From Chryseobacterium lacus (lineage in GTDB: Bacteria; Bacteroidota; Bacteroidia; Flavobacteriales; Weeksellaceae), in NCBI RefSeq assembly GCF_003336205.1, contig NZ_QPIE01000002.1, positions 124,001-188,000 on the forward strand: a stretch of 64,000 nucleotides of DNA, given 5' to 3'. Positions 56,441-61,686 of the stretch are shown here, piece after piece. A program made the position numbers and the translations under genes. Numbering within the stretch: the stretch's first letter is position 1; each line of letters starts with the position of its first letter. The notes beneath the pieces were generated by a model that saw only the letters and a list, made by a program, of their open reading frames with translations, did not search any database and had not been told where the DNA came from.

Positions 56441-56507
56441 AGCAGTATGCTGATTAAAGTTTAAATCGGTTAATCGGTTAATTGTTTAGAAAGAATGTGC
56501 TTTTCCC

Positions 56508-56640
56508 TACAGTACAAAAGAGGTTGAAATATTCCCCTCCTCTGGAGGGGTGGCAGCCGACGATAGGAGGATGACGAGGTGGTTTTTTGCAGTTAATACT
56601 TAGAAAAAGCGAATTTGCTGATTTGCGAATTTGCTGATGG
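56508..56640. repeat. Interspersed repeat B, copy 3
   Basis: Same layout as copy 1, directly after the second A copy, with GATGACGAGG replacing GATGACGGGG. Confidence 0.72.
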
Positions 56641-56696
56641 CTGATGGCTGATGGCGGATTCTTGTTCTTTTGCCTTGACGCAAATCGCAGATTCAT

Positions 56697-56782
56697 CGAT
56701 TCCATTAAAAACAGTAAATAAACTCTGAGATAAAAGAACCAAAAAAGTACCTCTCTGGTTTTTATTATTTTTAATGGAATCG
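56697..56782. repeat. Inverted repeat
   Basis: GATTCCATTAAAAA at 56697-56710 is inverted as TTTTTAATGGAATC at about 56770-56783. Part of the intervening DNA is also partly self-complementary (TTCTTTTG / CAAAAGAA words). It may be the remnant of an MITE-like element. Confidence 0.5.
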
Positions 56783-56822
56783 GCGAACCACTTCGTTATG
56801 TTTCAAGACTGGACCTTTTTGC

Positions 56823-56975
56823 TAAAAAAACATAAACTTCCTTTTCGAAAATATCTGAACTTGCTCGCATTCATGTTGAGGGGATAAGGAAAGTTTTGTG
56901 GCTCGCTTCAAACACCAGATATTTTTCTTAGGTGATAATAGCAAGATACAACAACAGAAATTTATGTTTTTTTTT
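56823..56975. repeat. Imperfect palindromic region of about 150 bp
   Basis: AAAAAAACATAAA near 56824-56836 is inverted as TTTATGTTTTTTT near 56961-56973, and GAAAATATCTG as CAGATATTTTTC nearer the centre. It lies outside the A/B repeat pattern and has no coding potential. Confidence 0.45.
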
Positions 56976-57117
56976 ACGCCAAAAGCTCCTAGGTCGGTTG
57001 CCTTCTTCAGAGCATTTGGTCTTTAAATGGTGGTGTAAATCCGCTTCTTAGCTCACCTAAAAACTGCTAAAACAGGGACTTCGCATCTCCAAAATTCTTT
57101 ACCTCCATACTTCACCC

Positions 57118-57161
57118 GTACATACCCCGTACATACCCCGTAGTTACCCCGTAGTTACCTT
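57118..57161. repeat. 11-bp tandem repeat, four units
   Basis: GTACATACCCC occurs twice, then GTAGTTACCCC once and GTAGTTACCTT once, head to tail. The 11-bp period is near one helical turn. Confidence 0.65.
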
Positions 57162-57183
57162 ATGGTTGATCGTAGTGACCCGT

Positions 57184-57264
57184 CCTGAAATAACTATACA
57201 GGTTAATAAATTAATCCTGATATAACTATACAAATATAGTTGATAATCCTAAATGAACTATACA
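57184..57264. repeat. Three 17-bp direct repeats at a 32-bp period
   Basis: CCTGAAATAACTATACA (57184), CCTGATATAACTATACA (57216) and CCTAAATGAACTATACA (57248). The start-to-start distance is 32 bp both times, about three helical turns. It may be a protein-binding array or a remnant of a larger element. Confidence 0.6.
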
Positions 57265-57412
57265 GCCGTATTTTAATGACTAAAATTTCTGTTATAGTTC
57301 TTCCATCTTTTCCTTAGTTTTCCTGACCTTAAATTCGGCTGCTGACTGATAGCTTATCTGCTTATTTGCTGATTGCTGGTTAATTATTTAGAAAAAGTAA
57401 ATGACCCCATCC

Positions 57413-57530
57413 AGTACAAAAGAGGCTGGAAACATCCCCCTCCTCCGGAGGGGTGGCAGCCGACGACAGGAGGATGACGGGGTGGTTTTTTACTGGTGAA
57501 TTTTAGAAAGAGTAAATTGCTGATTTGCAA
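57413..57530. repeat. Interspersed repeat B, copy 4
   Basis: The most diverged copy: flanks read AGAGGCTGGAAACATCC and the T-run is followed by ACTGGTGAA instead of GCAGTTAAT. Central CCCCTCCTCCGGAGGGG is perfect. Confidence 0.68.
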
Positions 57531-57551
57531 ATTTGCTTATTAGCCTATTAG

Positions 57552-57661
57552 CTCATCATGTTTTGTTCGGATGTTGTTCGGGTCGTGTTCGGTAAACCTT
57601 CGGTAAAACCCCCATTTTACCGAACACGATCCGAAGGAGACCCGAACCGTACCCGAAGAAA
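57552..57661. repeat. Interspersed repeat A, copy 3
   Basis: Same as copy 2 except for GGTAAACC in the upper part of the stem. Flanked on the right by the fifth B copy. Confidence 0.78.
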
Positions 57662-57716
57662 AGGAGTATGCATAAAGTTTAATCGGTTAATCGTTGTTTA
57701 GAAAGAATGTGCTTTT

Positions 57717-57850
57717 CCCTCCAGTACAAAAGAAGTTGAAATATTCCCCTCCTCTGGAGGGGTGGCAGCCGACGAAGGAGGATGACGGGGTGGTTTTTTG
57801 CAGTTAATGCTTAGAAAAAGTGAATTTGCTGATTTGCTAATTTGCTAATT
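57717..57850. repeat. Interspersed repeat B, copy 5
   Basis: Typical B unit with the CCCCTCCTCTGGAGGGG core and CGACGAAGGAGG. It directly precedes copy 6 by about 40 bp. Confidence 0.75.
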
Positions 57851-57889
57851 TGCTGATAGCTTACAAAGTGAATTTTTCTCTCCGGTACA

Positions 57890-58015
57890 AAAGAGGCTGA
57901 AATATTCCCCTCCTCTGGAGGGGTGGCAGCCGACGAAGGAGGATGACGGGGTGGTTTTTTGCAGTTAATACTTAGAAAAAGCGAATTTGCTGATTTGCAA
58001 ATTTGCTTATTAGAT
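57890..58015. repeat. Interspersed repeat B, copy 6
   Basis: Typical B unit that ends the repeat block, followed by GAATTTGCTGATTTGC words. Its core matches copy 5 exactly over the stem and the CGACGAAGG segment. Confidence 0.75.
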
Positions 58016-58374
58016 TAATCGTTTAATCAAATTAGCCTTTTTCCCTTTTTTGCGAAATGCATAAATATGACATTATTCAGCCAAAATTATTAGGAAAAAA
58101 AAACGGAGCGTACTACCTTTACTCTAGAAAAAATACAACAGCTGCCGGCGGTTTCGTACGATTCTAAAAACACAAAACAATACGTATAACAGCAAAAAAC
58201 CCAAGGCTATGGCAACAACCACCTCATCAGAATTCTCTGAACACGCATCTTAAAACGAAGGAACGGCTGGCTTTACGCCGGAAAAGAAAGGCAATTACTG
58301 TGAAAAATCGCAAATATTGCCAGATGAACGACTCAGGGTGTATTTTTTCATAAGCGAATTGTATTTTTTAATAA

Positions 58375-58404
58375 TTGCGCATCCGAAAACCCTGCATATC
58401 TTTG
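58375..58404 (+). promoter_or_regulatory. Promoter of the first pilin-like gene
   Basis: TTG at 58375 and TATCTTTG at 58397 with 19 bp between them, an exact Bacteroidota promoter match. The start would be near 58411, giving a leader of about 65 nt before the ATG at 58476. Confidence 0.75.
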
Positions 58405-58475
58405 CAACGTCAAAAATGACAGAAACACAAATATACAAAATCTCTCAACACAAAAGAAGAATTAAAACACAAATT

Positions 58476-59057
58476 ATGAAAAAAAGATTTCTTGGACTTG
58501 CTTTAGTCCTCACAGCATTCGCAGCAAACGCACAAACAGCATTCGCAGCAAACGCACAACCAGAAACAGATCAAGTTGCACTAAACGTAAAATTGCATCC
58601 TATTCAGACAATTGTAGTGAACGCAGCTAACGTAGATCTCGAATACAAAACCAAAGACGATTACGCTAATGGTGTTACGGTATCTCAGGGAGACCACCTT
58701 ACCGTGTACAGCACCGGAGGATTTACAGTAAACGTAAAATCTGAAACCCCTACTCTTACCAGTTTGCTTCCAGCAGCTGCCGCAAAGTCTATTAGCTCAA
58801 GCGACATCTTGATTACATCAGCAGCAGGGACAACCAACTCTTTAGCAGGAGCTGCTTACGAGACAGACGTGCCTCTTACTACTACCGGTGCTCAATTAAT
58901 TAAAAGTACAACAGGTGGAGTAAACAAAAACTTCAACGTAACCTATTCGCATAAAGATAATGGAGATCTTGATACTTTCGTAAACAAATACTTTAAGGAT
59001 GGTGACAATCCTACAGTATATACTACTAACGTGATTTACGAAATCGTAGCAAGCTAA
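58476..59057 (+). CDS. Secreted pilin-like subunit 1
   Basis: A 193-residue secreted protein. The signal peptide starts MKKRFLGLALVLTAF and its end is duplicated (see the repeat at 58512). The domain contains LHPIQTIVVNAANVDLEY, then DDYANGVTVSQGDHLTVYS and STGGFTVNVKSETPTLTS, and ends with a beta-strand NVIYEIVAS. The next gene and the C-terminal half of the 338-residue protein share this domain. Those features, with a chaperone gene downstream, point to a chaperone-usher pilin or surface-fibre subunit. No known Pfam family could be named with certainty. Confidence 0.75.
   Translation: MKKRFLGLALVLTAFAANAQTAFAANAQPETDQVALNVKLHPIQTIVVNAANVDLEYKTKDDYANGVTVSQGDHLTVYSTGGFTVNVKSETPTLTSLLPAAAAKSISSSDILITSAAGTTNSLAGAAYETDVPLTTTGAQLIKSTTGGVNKNFNVTYSHKDNGDLDTFVNKYFKDGDNPTVYTTNVIYEIVAS
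58512..58559 (+). repeat. 24-bp tandem duplication in the signal peptide
   Basis: The unit ACAGCATTCGCAGCAAACGC plus ACAA occurs twice, exactly in frame. It doubles TAFAANAQ, giving two possible signal-peptidase sites (ANAQ) and eight extra residues. Confidence 0.85.
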
Positions 59058-59080
59058 AACACTTATGACACGATAAAAAC

Positions 59081-59116
59081 AAAAGCTGTTTCCCTCTTGT
59101 GAAGCAGCTTTTTTTT
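59081..59116 (+). terminator. Rho-independent terminator between the two pilin-like genes
   Basis: Stem AAGCTGTTTC / GAAGCAGCTT (one G-U) with an 8-base loop, followed by eight T. It separates the first pilin-like gene from the rest of the locus. Confidence 0.85.
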
Positions 59117-59184
59117 CAGTTCTGGTAATCAGGGGGATACCGTACAAAGAGAGAAAAAAAGCGTTGTCATGACATTTTTCATAG

Positions 59185-59212
59185 TTGTATGTGAAAAACT
59201 TTGCTATCTTTA
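59185..59212 (+). promoter_or_regulatory. Promoter of the second pilin-like gene operon
   Basis: TTG at 59185 and TATCTTTA at 59205 with 17 bp between. It would drive the operon from 59259, which includes the chaperone, adhesin and outer-membrane protein. Confidence 0.55.
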
Positions 59213-59258
59213 TCTCAACACAAATGAAGGAGAAAAAATAACGTAAAAAGTTCATGTT

Positions 59259-59801
59259 ATGGAAAAGTTATTCATCTCTATATGTACTGTCGTATTTGCA
59301 AACATCGTAATGCAGGCTCAACAGCAAACCACCGTTAATATACGGTTATATCCCATTCAGACTCTGGTGGTGAACGGGAATCAGAAAAATGTCAACTTGG
59401 ATTATCATACCAAGGCAGATTATGCTAATGGCGTAAGCGTGGAGCAAAAGGACCATCTCCAGATCTACAGCACAGGCGGATTCAGCGTCCACGTACGTTC
59501 TGAAAGCCCGACTCTCACTAGCCAACAGGCTCTGGTGACGGAAAGCATTGCTGCTTCAGACCTGACCATCACTGCCAAAAGCGGAGACTCAAACCCTCTG
59601 TCCGACGCAGTGTACAGCACCGCAGGACTGTCAACCTCTCCCGAGAAAATCATCGAGAGCAGCACCGGCGGCATCAACAGAACAGTGACCGTAGAATACA
59701 AAGCCCAGGGAAACCTGGATGCCTATATCAATAAGCACATGACACCGGGAGAAGCAACGGTATACAGTGCCGAAGTTATTTATGAAATCGTTGCCCAATA
59801 G
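59259..59801 (+). CDS. Secreted pilin-like subunit 2
   Basis: A 180-residue paralogue of the gene upstream, with a signal peptide ending MQAQQ. It shares LYPIQTLVVNGNQKNVNLDY, ADYANGVSVEQKDHLQIYS, STGGFSVHVRSESPTLTS and an end strand SAEVIYEIVAQ. It lies 60 bp ahead of the chaperone gene. A minor or alternative pilin is likely; both subunits lack Cys. Confidence 0.75.
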   Translation: MEKLFISICTVVFANIVMQAQQQTTVNIRLYPIQTLVVNGNQKNVNLDYHTKADYANGVSVEQKDHLQIYSTGGFSVHVRSESPTLTSQQALVTESIAASDLTITAKSGDSNPLSDAVYSTAGLSTSPEKIIESSTGGINRTVTVEYKAQGNLDAYINKHMTPGEATVYSAEVIYEIVAQ

Positions 59802-59860
59802 CGCCTGCTTTCAGGTAAGGAAGCAGGCGGGAAGGGCATCAATCTTGCTAAGAACACACA

Positions 59861-60667
59861 ATGAAAATAAAATCTCTTTTTCTGCTTACCCTGCTCTCTT
59901 CCCTTTTTTCTACGCTGTCGGCGCAAACCGGTATTTCGGTGAGCCCGCCCAGAAGCTACTATACAGGTACTGCCGGACAAAGCACCACCAATACCATTCT
60001 GGTTACCAATCCCAGCGCTACCCACACGCTGGAAATGACGGTAACCCTGAACGACTGGAAATATGATACACAGGGAAGCAATGTGATTCAGGAACCCGGC
60101 ACCCTGCCCACTTCTATGGCCAGCTGGATTTCCATCCGGCCACAGTCTTACTTCAGTCTGGCACCGGGAGAATCCCGCGAAATAGAACTCGTGGTCACAC
60201 CACCGGCAGGAAAGGAATCTTCTGATGTACCCGTGCATACCGCTCTCGTCTATTTTACACAGACCAACCCTATTGACTCTTTTAACGAAAGTGGCGCCTT
60301 GGTAAAAGTGAGTGTGAGAACTGGGGTAAAAGTTTATCACCGGCAACCTTCCGCTCCCGCTCCGGATATTGACTTTTATGATTTTGCTTATAATAAAAAA
60401 GCCAAACAATTGAAACTGGGCATGGTGAATCAGGGAAATACCTGGACCGACGGAACGGTGGTCACAGACCTGGTGCGTCAGGACGACGGTACGCGGATTA
60501 AAATGGAAAATGTCGTTGTCTACACGCTGCCTGGCGACCGTCGGGAAGTCGTGCTGCCACTGCCGGAAAAACTAAAGCCGGGTAAATACATTGCCTCTTC
60601 CACCTTCACCTACGAAGGGGATCAGGAACTGATCAAAGTAGCCGAACTGACTTTCACTCATGAATAA
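59861..60667 (+). CDS. PapD-like periplasmic pilus chaperone
   Basis: A 268-residue protein with a signal peptide (ends TLSAQT) and two Ig-like beta-domains. The first has ISVSPPRSYYTGTAGQSTTN, ILVTNPSATHTLEMTVTLND and SFSLAPGESREIELVV-type strands (Pro-Gly-Glu in LAPGESREIELVVTPP). The second starts around residue 160 and ends KPGKYIASSTFTYEG. This is the COG3121 chaperone pattern, which holds pilin subunits by donating a strand. Its stop overlaps the adhesin start by 8 bp. The FimC/PapD Arg and Lys anchor residues could not be placed with certainty. Confidence 0.75.
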   Translation: MKIKSLFLLTLLSSLFSTLSAQTGISVSPPRSYYTGTAGQSTTNTILVTNPSATHTLEMTVTLNDWKYDTQGSNVIQEPGTLPTSMASWISIRPQSYFSLAPGESREIELVVTPPAGKESSDVPVHTALVYFTQTNPIDSFNESGALVKVSVRTGVKVYHRQPSAPAPDIDFYDFAYNKKAKQLKLGMVNQGNTWTDGTVVTDLVRQDDGTRIKMENVVVYTLPGDRREVVLPLPEKLKPGKYIASSTFTYEGDQELIKVAELTFTHE

Positions 60668-61676
60668 ATTTCTCTTTGCTGTACTTGCAATTTTGATAGG
60701 AGGTGTCGGGGCGGCACAGACCACTATTGGACCCTACAATACAGGCTGGCTCCCGGTAAACAGCTACAGTGGTGCCACATCAAACAACTTGATTTTTATC
60801 CCTTTTCACATCAACAGCAATCAGGGAAGCCAGATGAAAAGATGGTCATTGACTTTCAGGGTCGCCAATCCCATAGTGAATAGTGAAGGCAAAGTATTCC
60901 CGGCGGAAAAGCTTAGTTTTAAACTGGCCTCGATTACCGGCAGTCAGGCGAATGAAGACGGTAAACTTCCCTCAATAGCCAATTTGCAACCGCTTACCAA
61001 TAAAATTCCTTATCAATTCTCCAATTCATTTCTGGTCAACAACTCACCTTACAGTCTTCAGATGAAACAGTATTTCAATATGAATATGCAGTATGACGTT
61101 GCTGTAGAAGGCGGAGCTTATCTGGACACTTATAAATCCTGGCAGAACTATACCGTGAACCTGGTGATAGAACTCTGGAATTCAAAAATGGAAACAATGG
61201 ACAGCAAAACCGTGTCATTTCAGATGCAGGTATACCCCTCGGGAGTACCACCCCAGCCGGTTCAGAACAGTATTATCATTGACGGCGCTGCCAAAAATGT
61301 ACTTTTGGAATTTAAAACTCCGGCGGATTATGCCAACGGGGTCAGCAAAACGTTATCCCGTGCGGTATCGGTAACCTCTTCTACGGGTTATAGCGTCACA
61401 GTACAATCCATGTATCAGAATCTGACCACCAGCAGCAACCAACAACTTCCCGTGAACCTCATCCGAATGATCTCCCGGGATCACAGCACGCAGGCCGTTA
61501 CCGGAAACGTTGTACTATCCACCGCTTCCCAATCGGTAGCCAACAGCAACACTGCTGCTACCGAACCCCGTTTTTTTGATCTCACGTATGCCACTCAGGG
61601 CGGAGAAAACAGCTTTTTCAACAGGTCTTACGAACAGTATTCAGGAACCTTAATTTTCAGCCTCATTCCTCAATAA
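60660..61676 (+). CDS. Two-domain secreted adhesin with pilin-like C-terminus
   Basis: A 338-residue protein with a signal peptide (ends VGAAQ). Residues 20-195 form a unique N-terminal beta-domain (IPFHINSNQGSQMKRWSLTF). Residues 205-338 repeat the pilin-like domain: NSIIIDGAAKNVLLEFKTPA, DYANGVSKTLSRAVSVTSST and end strand SGTLIFSLIPQ. Receptor-binding domain plus pilin domain is the classic tip-adhesin design in chaperone-usher pili. It overlaps the chaperone gene and is followed within 11 bp by the outer-membrane protein. Confidence 0.75.
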   Translation: MNKFLFAVLAILIGGVGAAQTTIGPYNTGWLPVNSYSGATSNNLIFIPFHINSNQGSQMKRWSLTFRVANPIVNSEGKVFPAEKLSFKLASITGSQANEDGKLPSIANLQPLTNKIPYQFSNSFLVNNSPYSLQMKQYFNMNMQYDVAVEGGAYLDTYKSWQNYTVNLVIELWNSKMETMDSKTVSFQMQVYPSGVPPQPVQNSIIIDGAAKNVLLEFKTPADYANGVSKTLSRAVSVTSSTGYSVTVQSMYQNLTTSSNQQLPVNLIRMISRDHSTQAVTGNVVLSTASQSVANSNTAATEPRFFDLTYATQGGENSFFNRSYEQYSGTLIFSLIPQ

Positions 61677-61686
61677 TCACCCATTG

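Larger units (their letters stand above)
55303..58374. other. Repeat-rich gene-free block of about 3 kb
   Basis: No coding frame here is convincing. The block is built from six copies of one repeat (listed as B), three copies of a second (A), many GAATTTGCTGATTTGC-like short repeats, two sets of short tandem or spaced repeats and an inverted repeat region at 56690-56980. Open frames at 55647 and 56478 are repeat DNA read as protein. It separates the T9SS genes from the pilin-like locus. Confidence 0.75.

Noticed and set aside
56478-56705. Open frame on the minus strand with a Pro/His-rich peptide
   Set aside because: It is repeat B read in another frame; similar peptides would arise at each B copy.
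55568-58015. Regular repeat copies suggestive of a CRISPR array
   Set aside because: Copies are about 110-130 bp, irregularly spaced by 40 to over 700 bp, and there are no short unique spacers or cas genes.
58317-58475. Longer start for the first pilin-like protein
   Set aside because: The upstream part would overlap the promoter and contains no conserved sequence; the ATG at 58476 starts with a normal signal peptide.
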